Shown here: one piece after another, positions 1 to 10,022 of the stretch
Layout of the letters: the number at the start of each line of letters is the position of its first letter
How positions within the stretch are numbered: the first letter of the stretch is position 1
Assembly: GCF_022482905.1 (NCBI RefSeq)
Contig: NZ_JAKVOI010000001.1
Location: 1,489,958-1,553,957 of the forward strand
Source: Clostridium sp.
GTDB taxonomy: Bacteria > Bacillota > Clostridia > Clostridiales > Clostridiaceae
Direction of reading: 5' to 3'
DNA length: 64,000 bases
Translations under genes and position numbers: made by a program
Notes under the pieces: model-generated
The model's input: the letters and a program-made list of their open reading frames with translations, nothing else
Databases searched by the model: none
Told to the model about the DNA's origin: nothing

Positions 1-29
1 CATACTTACTTTTTTACCAGCTGTTAATT

Positions 30-815
30 TTAAATTACCCCTCTGGGCAACAATGCATGATAATCACTGAATTCACTTAATCTATCTTCACAAAAAGCTA
101 TTATAGCCTCCCTGATTTCAACATTATCTCCTATGCCTATTTTTACTGCCTTTGGTTTAAATCCCCTAAGCCTTCCACATTTTCCATCTACAACCTTGTA
201 GGGTATATAAAATTTGTCATAGCCTTCAATATCTATATTGCCAAGCATTGATTTTTCAACTATGATTACCGGAAGATTGGTTGCAGGTTCTTTTAATTCA
301 TTTCCAGTATCTAAAAATGCCTTCACTCTTTTGCTCCCATTGTTTAATACAATATCTACATTGAATATCAAAGTGGTAAGTGTCTTCCTGTCCCTTATAA
401 ATACCACCAGCCTGTCAATTACGATATATGCAATCATAATGGCAATTACAAGCCACTTGCATGAAAAATTGTCCGTATATTCCCCATAGATATTATATTG
501 AATAAAAATACATATTCCTGCAAGAAGCATTGAATACATTACAAATATGGATAAGGCTTTTAAGTTAAAAACGATATTTCTTTTTCTAAAGGTTATTAAT
601 ACTAAAATTGCAGCAGCCAGTATCTTAAAAGGCATTCTAGAAAATACCGATAATACAGGAAAAATCATTGTTATAACATATATTCCCCCCAGAAGAGATG
701 ATAAAACCATATATCTAAATTTTACCATTATCCTAAGAGTTTTCGCTGTAATATACATAATAAAAAAATTTACTACTACATTTACAAAGATCAGTACATC
801 AAGAAATACAATCAA
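30..815 (-). CDS. spoIIGA: SpoIIGA, membrane protease that matures sigma-E
   Basis: Sporulation aspartic protease that removes the pro-sequence of sigma-E in the mother cell. About the first 140 residues are hydrophobic and form five or six membrane segments. The C-terminal half carries the aspartyl-protease signature FLDTGNE with the catalytic Asp near residue 169. The start MIVFLDVLIFVN matches the family's N-terminus and uses a TTG codon, with a GGGGAG ribosome site about 11 bases upstream. At 261 residues it is shorter than the roughly 310-residue Bacillus protein but looks complete. It lies downstream of ftsA-ftsZ, its usual neighbours; sigE would be expected just past the left edge, which I cannot see. 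Confidence 0.93.
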   Translation of the reverse strand: MIVFLDVLIFVNVVVNFFIMYITAKTLRIMVKFRYMVLSSLLGGIYVITMIFPVLSVFSRMPFKILAAAILVLITFRKRNIVFNLKALSIFVMYSMLLAGICIFIQYNIYGEYTDNFSCKWLVIAIMIAYIVIDRLVVFIRDRKTLTTLIFNVDIVLNNGSKRVKAFLDTGNELKEPATNLPVIIVEKSMLGNIDIEGYDKFYIPYKVVDGKCGRLRGFKPKAVKIGIGDNVEIREAIIAFCEDRLSEFSDYHALLPRGVI

Positions 816-857
816 ATATCCATCATCTCCCCATATTGCTCTCCAATATTTACCTCT

Positions 858-889
858 ATTATATACTTATGTTCTTCAAAATTTTGTCA
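858..889 (-). promoter_or_regulatory. Putative Spo0A-activated promoter of spoIIGA
   Basis: On the minus strand a consensus -10 box TATAAT (858-863) lies about 45 bases before spoIIGA. There is no good -35 box at the right distance; instead TGACAAA, a close variant of the 0A box TGNCGAA, sits at 883-889. A 0A box replacing the -35 element is how spoIIG promoters are activated by phosphorylated Spo0A in Bacillus. The -10 is seen directly; the Spo0A role is inferred. Confidence 0.45.
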
Positions 890-1034
890 TTTTATAATGT
901 CATATAATATTTTCATTTTCTATAATATGCCATAGTATTTAAATTTATACTTAATATAAGATTACATGGATACAAATGTATATAAAAAAAAAGAAATGTA
1001 ATTTTGATATGAAAATTTGACAACAATGAAAAAC

Positions 1035-1076
1035 AAATAGAGTCCATGTGCAATTGATTGCACATGGACTCTATTT
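1035..1076 (-). terminator. ftsZ terminator
   Basis: A perfect inverted repeat with 19-bp arms (1035-1053 and 1058-1076) and a four-base loop directly after the ftsZ stop codon, followed on the minus strand by a T-rich stretch (GTTTTTC). It closes the ftsA-ftsZ transcript before spoIIGA. Confidence 0.85.
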
Positions 1077-1077
1077 A

Positions 1078-2211
1078 TTATCTGCCATTTCTCTGCTGTC
1101 TTCTGAGAAAGGCTGGTATTTCAAGATCGTCTTCATTTAAATCGTTGTAATCCGAAGTAGCTGCAGCCTCACTTTTTGCATCTGATCCATTTTTAAACCG
1201 TCTACCGCCGCTATTTACATCTTTTTTTAAATTGTTATCTGGCTTGATTTTTTCCTTGTCCTCTTCAAACCCTGTAGCTATTACTGTAATTCTTATTTCA
1301 TCTTTAATGTCCTCATCTATTACTGCTCCAAATATTATATTGGCATCCGGATCAGCAGCATCCTGAACAATTTCTGCAGCTTCATTAATTTCAAGTAATC
1401 CAAGATCCGAACCACCTGTTATATTTAGCAGGACTCCAGTAGCACCAACTATGGAAGTCTCAAGAAGGGGGCTTGATATAGCCTGTTTTGCGGCATCCTG
1501 TGCCCTATTGTCACCATTTCCCTTACCAACTCCCATGTGGGCAAGACCTCTATCCAGCATTATAGTTCTTACATCTGCAAAATCCAGATTTACGAGCCCC
1601 GGTATCGTTATAAGATCGGATATACCCTGTACGCCCTGTTTTAAAACATCATCTGCATATTTAAAAGACTCCATAAGCGTGGTCTTCTTGTCGACTATGG
1701 AGAGTAACCTCTCATTTGGAATTGTAACAAGGGTATCCACTCTATCCTTTAAATTTTTTATTCCCATTTCAGCATGTATCATTCTCTTCCTTCCTTCAAA
1801 AGGAAAAGGTTTTGTCACCACCCCTACAGTAAGTATTCCCATAGACTTGGCTGTCTCTGCAATTACAGGAGCTGCACCGGTTCCAGTTCCGCCGCCCATT
1901 CCTGCAGTTATAAAAACCATGTCTGCACCTTTTATTGCCTGAGCTATCTCATCCTTACTTTCATCGGCAGCTTTTTGCCCTATTTCAGGGTTTGCTCCAG
2001 CTCCCAGTCCTTTGGTAAGTTTTTCACCTATTTGTATTTTCTGTGATGCCTGTGAAAGCATCAAAGCCTGTTTGTCTGTATTTATAGCTATAAATTCTAC
2101 ATTTTTCAATCCCTCAGTTATCATTCTGTTTACAGCATTGTTTCCTCCTCCGCCGCACCCTATTACCTTTATTTGAGCAAACTGCTGAACATCAACATCA
2201 AAATCTAGCAC
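1078..2211 (-). CDS. ftsZ: Cell division GTPase FtsZ
   Basis: Tubulin-like GTPase that polymerises into the division ring and also builds the asymmetric sporulation septum. The nucleotide-binding loop GGGTGTG is at about residues 106-112, the T7 catalytic loop NLDFAD near 207, and the conserved C-terminal peptide [11 protein letters not shown] at the end, which in other species binds FtsA and similar partners. Length 377 residues is normal. The start is GTG with a strong GAGGAGG site eight bases upstream. It lies 16 bases behind ftsA, so the two are probably co-transcribed. Confidence 0.98.
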   Translation of the reverse strand: MLDFDVDVQQFAQIKVIGCGGGGNNAVNRMITEGLKNVEFIAINTDKQALMLSQASQKIQIGEKLTKGLGAGANPEIGQKAADESKDEIAQAIKGADMVFITAGMGGGTGTGAAPVIAETAKSMGILTVGVVTKPFPFEGRKRMIHAEMGIKNLKDRVDTLVTIPNERLLSIVDKKTTLMESFKYADDVLKQGVQGISDLITIPGLVNLDFADVRTIMLDRGLAHMGVGKGNGDNRAQDAAKQAISSPLLETSIVGATGVLLNITGGSDLGLLEINEAAEIVQDAADPDANIIFGAVIDEDIKDEIRITVIATGFEEDKEKIKPDNNLKKDVNSGGRRFKNGSDAKSEAAATSDYNDLNEDDLEIPAFLRRQQRNGR

Positions 2212-2227
2212 AATAAAACCCTCCTCA

Positions 2228-3505
2228 TTAGAAAAAATCTGTAAAAAACTCTTTTATTTTTGATACGAACCCACTATTTTCATATTTTTCATTTTCTATT
2301 TCAATATCTTTCTCTTCCATCTTTTTAATATTTTCCATCTTATTGTTCTGATGCTTGTCTAATTTTTTTTCATACCTGCCCCTTACGGAATTAGCTGCAT
2401 CCTCCACTATTCCAACTGCAGTTACATATATTGGACTTGATGCCCCTATGTAATTTGGTATTCCAATTCTAACCTGTTTATTCAATATATCACTGCTAAA
2501 TTCCTGTATTCCTTTTATCTGAGATATTCCTCCACCTACAAAAACCACTTCTGATATGCTTTCATAATTACTAAGGGATTTTAATTTATTATTTATTATG
2601 GACAACATTTCCTCTACCCTTGCTTCTATTACCTGAGTAAGCATATTATAATCTACCTGTATCTTATTGTTATAATCTGTATTGATTTCTATCTTCAAAG
2701 TTTTTTCTCTGGATTCTGCTCCAACAATACCATATTTCTTCTTCAAATCTTCAGCAGATGATATAGGGATTTTCAGGCAAACGGAAATATCATTGGTTAT
2801 ACTATTTCCTCCAATCAATACAGTTGTTATATTGTTTAATTTTCCCCCTTCATAATTATAAATATTTATAGAATCTGCACCTATATCTACAAGTGCAACC
2901 CCTCTCTGCATTTCTTCATCCTTTAAAACAACTCTGGATATGGCCGTAGGTTCAAATACAAGTCCAAGTACCTTAATTCCAGCTTTGTTTACACTTTTAA
3001 AAAAATTGTTTATTATACTGGATTGCGCCAGTATAATCTGTGCATCTACCTCAAGCCTGACTCCACTCATACCTACAGGATCTTTTATCTTGTCATATCC
3101 ATCAATTATATATTGTTCGGGTATTATACCTATTATTTCTTTATCGTTGGGAATAGTAACTATTTTAGATGCTTTTAAAACTCTTTTTACGTCATTTTCT
3201 TTTACTTCGCCGTCTTCTGAAGATATGGCAACTACTCCTTTTGTTTCTATAAGTTCACTCAATCCCCCTGGAAGTGCTATATATGCTTCTTCTATTTTAA
3301 TGTCTATCATCCTTTCAAGATCGTATACACACTTTCTTATAGATTCCGAAGTACTGTCTATATCTATTACGACTCCCTTTTTTACACCATTACAATCAAA
3401 AGAAGTAATCCCCATTATCTGCATTTTACCATACTTGTCTAATTTACCCGCTGCAGCACATATATTAGATGATCCGACATCTATTCCTATTATATAATCA
3501 TTCAT
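2228..3505 (-). CDS. ftsA: Cell division protein FtsA
   Basis: Actin-like ATPase that tethers FtsZ to the membrane. The N-terminus [13 protein letters not shown] is the phosphate-1 motif, [12 protein letters not shown] the phosphate-2 motif and [14 protein letters not shown] the adenosine motif. The last residues, [14 protein letters not shown], form the amphipathic membrane-binding helix that distinguishes FtsA from other actin-like proteins such as PilM. A charged linker ([21 protein letters not shown]) precedes that helix. ATG start with AAGGGGGAG upstream. It leads the ftsA-ftsZ pair. Confidence 0.93.
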   Translation of the reverse strand: MNDYIIGIDVGSSNICAAAGKLDKYGKMQIMGITSFDCNGVKKGVVIDIDSTSESIRKCVYDLERMIDIKIEEAYIALPGGLSELIETKGVVAISSEDGEVKENDVKRVLKASKIVTIPNDKEIIGIIPEQYIIDGYDKIKDPVGMSGVRLEVDAQIILAQSSIINNFFKSVNKAGIKVLGLVFEPTAISRVVLKDEEMQRGVALVDIGADSINIYNYEGGKLNNITTVLIGGNSITNDISVCLKIPISSAEDLKKKYGIVGAESREKTLKIEINTDYNNKIQVDYNMLTQVIEARVEEMLSIINNKLKSLSNYESISEVVFVGGGISQIKGIQEFSSDILNKQVRIGIPNYIGASSPIYVTAVGIVEDAANSVRGRYEKKLDKHQNNKMENIKKMEEKDIEIENEKYENSGFVSKIKEFFTDFF

Positions 3506-3635
3506 TAAATATTCTCCCCCTTAAAACAGAACCATCAAACATATATATTCAACAAGAAAGTTAAATTTCCTCTTATTATTTTATCATATTTTAATAAATT
3601 CTAAAATATAATTAACTTGATTACTCACATACAAT

Positions 3636-3664
3636 AAAAGGAAAAGGCTGTCTGCTCCTTTTCC
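3636..3664 (-). terminator. Terminator of the glycosyltransferase gene
   Basis: Inverted repeat GGAAAAGG / CCTTTTCC with a nine-base loop just after the stop codon at 3677, followed on the minus strand by TTTTATTG. The rest of the 3506-3676 gap is AT-rich and holds the ftsA upstream region. Confidence 0.7.
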
Positions 3665-3676
3665 TGTAATTTTATT

Positions 3677-4951
3677 TTAATTGGCTTTTCTAAGATCCTT
3701 TATTTTAACACTTCTTGTATGAACTGTATGAATCCAGTCCTTACTGTTCTTGTTCAAAATTCCCTGAATAGAAATTGGGAACCATGTAAATACATAAATT
3801 GGGTATATTATGTAATAAAAAAACACTTTGCAGTTCAACTTTTTTTCCATCACAAGTATAATCGGCGTATATATATACTGCATCAGTGAAAATATTATAG
3901 CCAAAATAGTAAACATATTAAAATCTATAGAATATATCACCGTATTGAAATTTGATATTATATTGTATGTCATCATAAAATATTGAATCAGACCACTTAA
4001 TGCAGATATACCTATTAAAACTGCAATTATTGGTTGAATGCTATAAAGTGCACAATCTATTGGAATAAAACTAAAACTGGTTATACCTTTTTTTATAAGC
4101 TTAAAAAAGTACCTGCTTGATACATCTGCAAATCCCTGCATCCATCTTTTTCGCTGCTTCCATGACTGAGAAAGCGTAAGAGGCTTTTCATCATATACTA
4201 TCGCATCATGAGCCCAGCCAACTTTATATCCATTTAATATGAATTTACAGGTAAACTCCAAATCCTCAGTAAGGCATGTAGCTCCCCATCCCAGATTTTT
4301 CAATACATCTGTCTCTATACAAAAGCCAGTTCCTCCAAGCTGTGTAGATAATCCTAAATTGCTCTTTGCAAGCTGGAACATCCTGTTGTTAGTCCAGAAT
4401 GCAATGGAATAACTTCCTGTAATCCAAGTATCTTGAGGATTTTTACTATCCAAATATCCTTGAACAACCTTGTACCCCTTGTTGAGTTTTCTGTTCATGG
4501 CTCTTAAAAAATTTTTGTGTACCAAATTATCGGCATCGAATATGGCAACTGCAGAATACTTTTTATTCATCTTAAATAATTTATTGAACATCCATTCCAG
4601 TGCATATCCTTTTCCTCTTTTATCTTTATTAAAGCGTTCATATACTAGAGCACCTTTTTCCCTTGCCTTTTTGGCAGTTGCATCATTACAATTGTCTGCA
4701 ATGACAAATATATCATACAACTCCTTAGGATAATCCAGTGCCTTTAAACTTTCAACAATATCGCCAATTACTATTTCCTCGTTGTGAGCTGCAACAACAA
4801 GTGCAAAACTCATCTGATTTTTTACCTCTTTATCATCCTTTTTTCTCCATAAACCAAAAAACGATATGCACAGGTAGTATATCGATATTATATAAACAGT
4901 ATAAGTTAAAATGCGAGAGGCACCATGAATTATTTGCCGAAAAACGTCCAA
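3677..4951 (-). CDS. Membrane glycosyltransferase, family 2
   Basis: Processive-type GT2 enzyme related to poly-N-acetylglucosamine and hyaluronan synthases. One membrane segment lies at residues 12-33; the cytoplasmic domain follows with AAHNEE near 54, the metal-binding DAD at 139-141, TED at 228-230 and QRKRW at 266-270; three or four membrane segments fill the C-terminal third. The full D, D, D, QxxRW set suggests an active polymerising or lipid-linked transferase. The sugar and acceptor cannot be read from the sequence. TTG start after GGGGGG. It appears to be a single-gene unit with its own terminator. Confidence 0.88.
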   Translation of the reverse strand: MDVFRQIIHGASRILTYTVYIISIYYLCISFFGLWRKKDDKEVKNQMSFALVVAAHNEEIVIGDIVESLKALDYPKELYDIFVIADNCNDATAKKAREKGALVYERFNKDKRGKGYALEWMFNKLFKMNKKYSAVAIFDADNLVHKNFLRAMNRKLNKGYKVVQGYLDSKNPQDTWITGSYSIAFWTNNRMFQLAKSNLGLSTQLGGTGFCIETDVLKNLGWGATCLTEDLEFTCKFILNGYKVGWAHDAIVYDEKPLTLSQSWKQRKRWMQGFADVSSRYFFKLIKKGITSFSFIPIDCALYSIQPIIAVLIGISALSGLIQYFMMTYNIISNFNTVIYSIDFNMFTILAIIFSLMQYIYTPIILVMEKKLNCKVFFYYIIYPIYVFTWFPISIQGILNKNSKDWIHTVHTRSVKIKDLRKAN

Positions 4952-5085
4952 TTTAATCCCCCCTAATTTAAGGTTATTTTAACACAAATATTAATTAATT
5001 ACTATAGTAGTTATATATAATTAACTAATATTTTGCACAAATTCCTTAACCTCTATATGGAGGTAAAAACCTTTAAAGTCCTCAT

Positions 5086-6141
5086 TTAAAGTTCTATTAT
5101 TCTCCTTGTCATTTCTCTATCTGTTGCATAAGCAAGTGCCGATTCCACTGATATCACATTTTTTTTACACAACTCGGATAATGACATATCCATAGTCTTC
5201 ATTCCATATTTAACTCCGGTCTGCATGGAAGATTCAATCTGGTGAGTTTTTCCTTCCCTTATCATGTTCTTTATAGCTTCTGTGGCTATCATTATTTCAA
5301 AGGCGGCTACTCGCTTTTTACCATCTATACTAGCTATTAATTGCTGTGATATTATTCCCTGCATAACTGATGCCAATTGTATCTTGACCTGCTGCTGCTG
5401 ATATGGCGGAAATACATCTATAATTCTATCTATGGTTTTCGCAGCACCTATAGTATGTAGTGTTGAAAATACCAGATGCCCTGTTTCCGCAGCAGTAAGA
5501 GCAATTGATATTGTATCCAGATCTCTCATTTCTCCAACCAGAATTACATCAGGATCCTCCCTGAGTACAGATTTTAGTGCAGTTGAATAACTTTTAGTAT
5601 CTTTCCCTATTTCTCTTTGATTTATAATCGATTTATTATGTTTGTGAAGATATTCTATTGGATCTTCAAGGGTTATTATATGTGCTGCTCTCGTTGAATT
5701 AATCTCATTTATCATTGCAGCCAAAGTAGTACTTTTGCCACATCCCGTAGGTCCTGTTATCAAAATCATACCTCTCGTATACGAAACAAGTTGTCTTACT
5801 ACGGAAGGAAGTTTAAGCTCATTTAAATTCGGCACCTTGAGTCCTACTACCCTTATGGCAATTGCAGTACTTCCTCTCTGCTTGAATACATTTACCCTAA
5901 ACCTTCCAAGGCCCGATACTGAAAATGAGCTGTCAATTTCTCCTCTCTCAATATATTTTCCATAATCATTTTTAAGTATTTCTTTTGCATATATTTCTGT
6001 ATCACCTGGCTTTAACTTTTCCTTTTCAATTTCACTTAATATCCCATTTTTTCTTATAACCGGCGGGATACCTACAGTTAGATGTAAATCAGATGCTTTT
6101 TCCTTAACAGTTATTTCTAATAAATCTTCTAGTAACCTCAC
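5086..6141 (-). CDS. pilT: Twitching motility ATPase PilT
   Basis: Hexameric secretion-type ATPase that powers type IV pilus retraction. Walker A is GPTGCGKST, the Asp box includes ITLEDPIE, Walker B is VILVGEMRD, the His box is STLHT, and the PilT-typical AIKNMIREGK lies in the C-terminal third. The open frame extends 12 codons further upstream, but the GTG at 6141 has an AAAGGAG site at ideal spacing and gives 351 residues, the family's usual length. No other pilus genes are adjacent, so the rest of the machine must be elsewhere. Confidence 0.93.
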   Translation of the reverse strand: MRLLEDLLEITVKEKASDLHLTVGIPPVIRKNGILSEIEKEKLKPGDTEIYAKEILKNDYGKYIERGEIDSSFSVSGLGRFRVNVFKQRGSTAIAIRVVGLKVPNLNELKLPSVVRQLVSYTRGMILITGPTGCGKSTTLAAMINEINSTRAAHIITLEDPIEYLHKHNKSIINQREIGKDTKSYSTALKSVLREDPDVILVGEMRDLDTISIALTAAETGHLVFSTLHTIGAAKTIDRIIDVFPPYQQQQVKIQLASVMQGIISQQLIASIDGKKRVAAFEIMIATEAIKNMIREGKTHQIESSMQTGVKYGMKTMDMSLSELCKKNVISVESALAYATDREMTRRIIEL

Positions 6142-6252
6142 TGTGTTTCTCCTTTCGTTGATGTTCACCTTAAACAAGTTCCTATATTTATTATTCGTAT
6201 CATATTTAAAAGTATTTAATTGTGTATGTTTAAATTCGACGAAATATATGAG

Positions 6253-6957
6253 TTACTTGTTTTTACCATAATTCATCTCTTTATATAGTTTCTTTAAGGC
6301 CTTTTTTTCAATTCGTGAAACATAGGATCTTGATATTCCAAGAAATTTTGCTATTTCCCTTTGAGTCCGCGGCTTGCCTTCAGACAGCCCATATCTCATT
6401 TCAACTACACATTTTTCCCTTGTTGTAAGACACGTATTTATTTTTGAATACAGTCTTTTTACCTGCATTTTATGTTCCACAATTTCAACTATAGAATCTT
6501 CATCACTTCCCAGTACATCCATAAGCGATATTTCATTGCCTTCCTTGTCAATTCCTATAGGATCCTGCAGATACACTTCACCCTTTATTTTTTTATTATT
6601 TCTTATAAGCATAAGTATCTCATTTTCAATACACTTTGCAGCATAAGTGGCAAGTCTTGTACCCTTGGATGAATCAAAAGAATCTATAGCTTTTATTAAT
6701 CCAACTGTTCCAATCGAAATAAGATCATCTATATCTTTTCCTGGATAAGAGTACTTTTTCACAATATGTGCTACCAATCTTAAATTTCTTTCAACCAAAA
6801 TACTTTTAGCCAGTTGATCTCCCTCTTGTAGTTTATTTAAATAACATTTTTCTTCCTCGTCATTTAGAGGTTGTGGAAATGAACTGTTATTCGTAACATA
6901 TGCTGTCATAAACAACATGTTACTGATAATATCTAATAAGCAATTTGTTAAAAACAC
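6253..6957 (-). CDS. sigK: Sporulation sigma factor SigK, uninterrupted
   Basis: Late mother-cell sigma factor. Region 2 (RNLRLVAHIVKKY, then GLIKAIDSFD and TYAAKCIENEI) and region 4 with its helix-turn-helix (TQREIAKFLGISRSYVSRIEKKALKK) are complete. The N-terminal extension MFLTNCLLDIISNMLFM is the hydrophobic pro-sequence that SpoIVFB-type proteases remove. The gene is one continuous frame: the skin element that splits sigK in B. subtilis and C. difficile is absent. GTG start with AGGAGG seven bases upstream. SpoIVB, which triggers pro-sigma-K processing, is also in this window (61924-63126). Confidence 0.95.
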   Translation of the reverse strand: MFLTNCLLDIISNMLFMTAYVTNNSSFPQPLNDEEEKCYLNKLQEGDQLAKSILVERNLRLVAHIVKKYSYPGKDIDDLISIGTVGLIKAIDSFDSSKGTRLATYAAKCIENEILMLIRNNKKIKGEVYLQDPIGIDKEGNEISLMDVLGSDEDSIVEIVEHKMQVKRLYSKINTCLTTREKCVVEMRYGLSEGKPRTQREIAKFLGISRSYVSRIEKKALKKLYKEMNYGKNK

Positions 6958-7029
6958 AGCTGCTCCTCCTAATAGTGCTTATTAATATACTATGAAATTC
7001 ATTAATAAAAAGTGCCTATATATTCTGAT

Positions 7030-8712
7030 TTAATTTTTTGTTGAATCCTGTTTAAGATTTGACACTATATCTTTAAAAATTGGTGCAGCTGTATTACCTC
7101 CACTTTCATTATCTTTATCTATATCCTGAACAAATACTATCATTGAATAATTTTTGCCATTTAAATTGAAGAAACCCGCAAACCAACCGTCAGAATGTTC
7201 TTCTATGGACTTGCTCTTTGAGGAAAGTTCCATTCTCTGGGTAGTTCCTGTCTTTCCTCCTATCTCTACATCATCCATATAAGCTGCTATACCAGTACCC
7301 TTTTTTACTACATCTATCATCTGACTTTTCATTTCATTGGCAGTAGATTCTTTTAAAATCTGTTTGCTGCTGTATTCTGCCTTTTCTATAACATTGTTGT
7401 CATTATCCACATAGGCGTCAATTATGTGTGGCTTTACATATACACCTGAATTCACCACAGTATTAGGTATACTTATAGCTTCAACTGGAGTTATCCTGAT
7501 ATTCTGACCTATGGATGTCAGTCCAAGACTTCCATCTGAAATTTTGGGATCTGTGGTTTCAAAAGCTCCATTTTTTTCCTCATCAAAATTCAGTACTTTT
7601 TCAAGAAGCCCCTGTTCACTGGAATTTTTATAAAGACTTTCATATCCAACTTTGCTGGCTATCTGTGAAAATACATCATTACTTGATGCAACAAAAGCTT
7701 CTGCTGGAGTATACGTGCCGTGATCAAGCTCTTTTTCATGTTCATCTTCCTTTTCATACAATCCCGTTGACGTAAATTTGTCAGATAAAAATATCTTATT
7801 TTCATCAAGCCCGGCTTCCTCCACTATTACTTTAAATATGGAACCAGGAAAAAATCCATGATTTGTAGATACTCCAAGATTTACATTTGGATTTGTATCG
7901 TCTTTCTGAACTATTGCCCGGATGTCACCTGTGTTTGCCTCCATCAAGACTGCACCTATCTGGCTGAATTTTTTATATTTATAATTGTTCAATATACTTT
8001 TTATATTGTCTTCCATATTCTTGTTCAATGTAAGTCTTAAATTAACATTATTTTTCCCTGTTTTTTTAGTTTCGCTTATTATATTGTTATTCACGTCTTT
8101 TTGAAACACAACTTGTGATGTTTTATTATTCTTCGTCTTCTCACTCAGCTGCATTTCTATGGAATTCTTTGATTTTGTGGAATCATCCACGGTTCTCCTT
8201 GGATTTATAAGCAAATTTTCAATTTTCCATACACCGTTTCTGTCCACCGGCATATATTCATAAGCGTAAAACCCCTTTATTCCTTTAAGCTTTTTTAATT
8301 TTTCGTAAGTGCTCTCATCTACCTCAAAGTACATTTTCTGACTGCTTTTCAATACTCCGATTTTTGAAATATCATAATCCTTATTATAATTTCTAAGTAT
8401 GTATATCAAAGTGAGAATTTCTTCGGATTTTATATTTTCATTGTCCCTTATAAATACATCAGGACATATTACAGCATAATATTTCTTGTTGTAATTCAGC
8501 AGCTGATTGCCATCGCAATCAAATAGAAGGAAATTAACGTCAGTTGTATTTTCTGCATAGGCGTACTGTGAGTTTGCCATAACACTTAATTTGTTATATT
8601 CAAAATGCTGTATTCCAAATATCTTGAAACCCAATATCAAAAATAATACAATGAATATTAAGAAAACACAATTCTGCCTTTTCCCAATTTTATTTCTATC
8701 TATCTCCAACAT
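7030..8712 (-). CDS. Class B penicillin-binding transpeptidase
   Basis: Peptidoglycan cross-linking enzyme anchored by one N-terminal membrane helix (about residues 15-34). A dimerisation-like region fills the first half and the transpeptidase domain the second, with SIFK (active serine near 291), SSN near 343 and KTGT near 487. No PASTA domain is present. Cell division, elongation or sporulation roles cannot be separated by sequence. The open frame begins at a GTG at 8721, but the ATG at 8712 is eight bases behind GAGG and is preferred. An inverted repeat covers this ribosome site (separate entry). Confidence 0.88.
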   Translation of the reverse strand: MLEIDRNKIGKRQNCVFLIFIVLFLILGFKIFGIQHFEYNKLSVMANSQYAYAENTTDVNFLLFDCDGNQLLNYNKKYYAVICPDVFIRDNENIKSEEILTLIYILRNYNKDYDISKIGVLKSSQKMYFEVDESTYEKLKKLKGIKGFYAYEYMPVDRNGVWKIENLLINPRRTVDDSTKSKNSIEMQLSEKTKNNKTSQVVFQKDVNNNIISETKKTGKNNVNLRLTLNKNMEDNIKSILNNYKYKKFSQIGAVLMEANTGDIRAIVQKDDTNPNVNLGVSTNHGFFPGSIFKVIVEEAGLDENKIFLSDKFTSTGLYEKEDEHEKELDHGTYTPAEAFVASSNDVFSQIASKVGYESLYKNSSEQGLLEKVLNFDEEKNGAFETTDPKISDGSLGLTSIGQNIRITPVEAISIPNTVVNSGVYVKPHIIDAYVDNDNNVIEKAEYSSKQILKESTANEMKSQMIDVVKKGTGIAAYMDDVEIGGKTGTTQRMELSSKSKSIEEHSDGWFAGFFNLNGKNYSMIVFVQDIDKDNESGGNTAAPIFKDIVSNLKQDSTKN

Positions 8713-8762
8713 ATAAAACACCTCATCTAGACTAATTTTTGTCCAAAATAAGGTGTTTTATA
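8712..8762 (-). promoter_or_regulatory. Inverted repeat covering the ribosome site of the transpeptidase gene
   Basis: Arms 8712-8723 and 8751-8762 are a perfect 12-bp inverted repeat around a 27-base loop. In the minus-strand mRNA the 3' arm contains the AGGTG Shine-Dalgarno sequence and the first base of the chosen start codon, so folding would hide the start. There is no U-tract, so it is not an obvious trhP terminator. Regulation is inferred only. Confidence 0.45.
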
Positions 8763-8794
8763 CACAATATACTATAATTTTTCAACCAATTTGT

Positions 8795-10021
8795 TTATAG
8801 TATTGCTTTAGGTTTTATAAGCATGTCATCTGCCTTCAAATCAACATCAGACTGCACCGTAAATATCATCTGGGCTCTTGGTGCGCATGATATCTTCCTG
8901 CCATCATCATCCTTCATATAATCCAGATTCAAGTACACATTGTCATCTTTTGGGCTGAGCACTTCAACTCTGTCACCATCATAGACCTTGTTTCTCTGTT
9001 CTATAGTTGCAATCCTCTTTTGCCTGTCATAATACCTCACTATTCCCACTATATCATAATCCCTTATATATGACGAAGTTTCATATATCTGGGAATCCGG
9101 CCTTCCAAAATAAAATCCAGTAGAATAGATTCTATGACTTACCTTCAACAAATTGTCAAGCCACTTCTGCTGAAATACATAACTTTGAGAATTCTCAAAA
9201 TAAGAATCGATTGCCTGCCTGTAAGATTTAACAACAGCCGCTACATAGTAGGAACTTTTCATCCTGCCTTCTATTTTAAACGAGTCAACACCAGAATCCA
9301 CAAGTTCAGGAATATGTTCTATCATGCATAAATCCTTTGAATTCAATATATATGCACCTCTGTCATCCTCAAATACGGGGAAATATTCACCAGGTCTTTT
9401 TTCTTCCATAAGATAATACTTGTATCTGCAGGGCTGTGCACACTCACCTCTGTTTGCATCCCTGCCCGTCATATAATTTGATATAACACATCTTCCAGAG
9501 TAGGACATGCACATTGAGCCATGTATGAACACTTCCATCTCACATTCACCTGGAAGATGATTTCTTATATATTTTATATCTTCAAGAGATATTTCTCTTG
9601 CCATTACTATTCTCTTAACACCCTGATTATACCAAAATTCAGATGATTTCAAGTTTACAGTATTTGCCTGGGTGCTCAAATGAAGTTCCAGCTCTGGAAC
9701 AACTTCTTTTGCAGTCATTATTATTCCCGGATCGGATACAATTATTGCATCTACTCCCATTTCATACAAATCCTCCAGGTAATCGGAAAGCCCCTTCAAG
9801 TCATCATTGTGGGGAAACACGTTCACTGTTACATAAACCTTTCTGTTTTTGCCATGTGCATACTTTATTCCATCTCTAATATCTTCGTCTGTAAAATTAT
9901 CTGCAAAGGCCCTCAAATTAAGCTTGCTTCCGCCCAAATAAACTGCATCCGCGCCAAAATTTACGGCGGTCTTCAATTTTTCAATATTTCCTGCCGGTGC
10001 CAGAAGTTCTGGTTTTTTCAT
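8795..10021 (-). CDS. trhP: U32-family protein, probable tRNA U34 hydroxylase TrhP
   Basis: Peptidase U32 family member. The family is now known to include TrhP, which makes 5-hydroxyuridine at tRNA position 34 using prephenate, and RlhA, which acts on 23S rRNA. The N-terminus KPELLAPAGNIEKLKTAVNFGADAVY is a TIM-barrel start, and the cluster CMSYSGRC then GECAQPCRY supplies the cysteines expected to bind a metal or iron-sulfur centre. Start at 10021 (ATG after AGGAGGAG), giving 408 residues. It directly follows trmR, whose product methylates the hydroxyl that TrhP adds; this pairing, also found in B. subtilis, favours TrhP. Confidence 0.85.
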   Translation of the reverse strand: MKKPELLAPAGNIEKLKTAVNFGADAVYLGGSKLNLRAFADNFTDEDIRDGIKYAHGKNRKVYVTVNVFPHNDDLKGLSDYLEDLYEMGVDAIIVSDPGIIMTAKEVVPELELHLSTQANTVNLKSSEFWYNQGVKRIVMAREISLEDIKYIRNHLPGECEMEVFIHGSMCMSYSGRCVISNYMTGRDANRGECAQPCRYKYYLMEEKRPGEYFPVFEDDRGAYILNSKDLCMIEHIPELVDSGVDSFKIEGRMKSSYYVAAVVKSYRQAIDSYFENSQSYVFQQKWLDNLLKVSHRIYSTGFYFGRPDSQIYETSSYIRDYDIVGIVRYYDRQKRIATIEQRNKVYDGDRVEVLSPKDDNVYLNLDYMKDDDGRKISCAPRAQMIFTVQSDVDLKADDMLIKPKAIL

Positions 10022-10022
10022 A

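Noticed and set aside
816-1034. Small gene between ftsZ and spoIIGA
   Set aside because: No frame with a ribosome site; the stretch contains the ftsZ terminator and the spoIIGA promoter only.
1451-1942. 163-codon plus-strand frame opposite ftsZ
   Set aside because: Entirely inside ftsZ on the other strand, without initiation signals.
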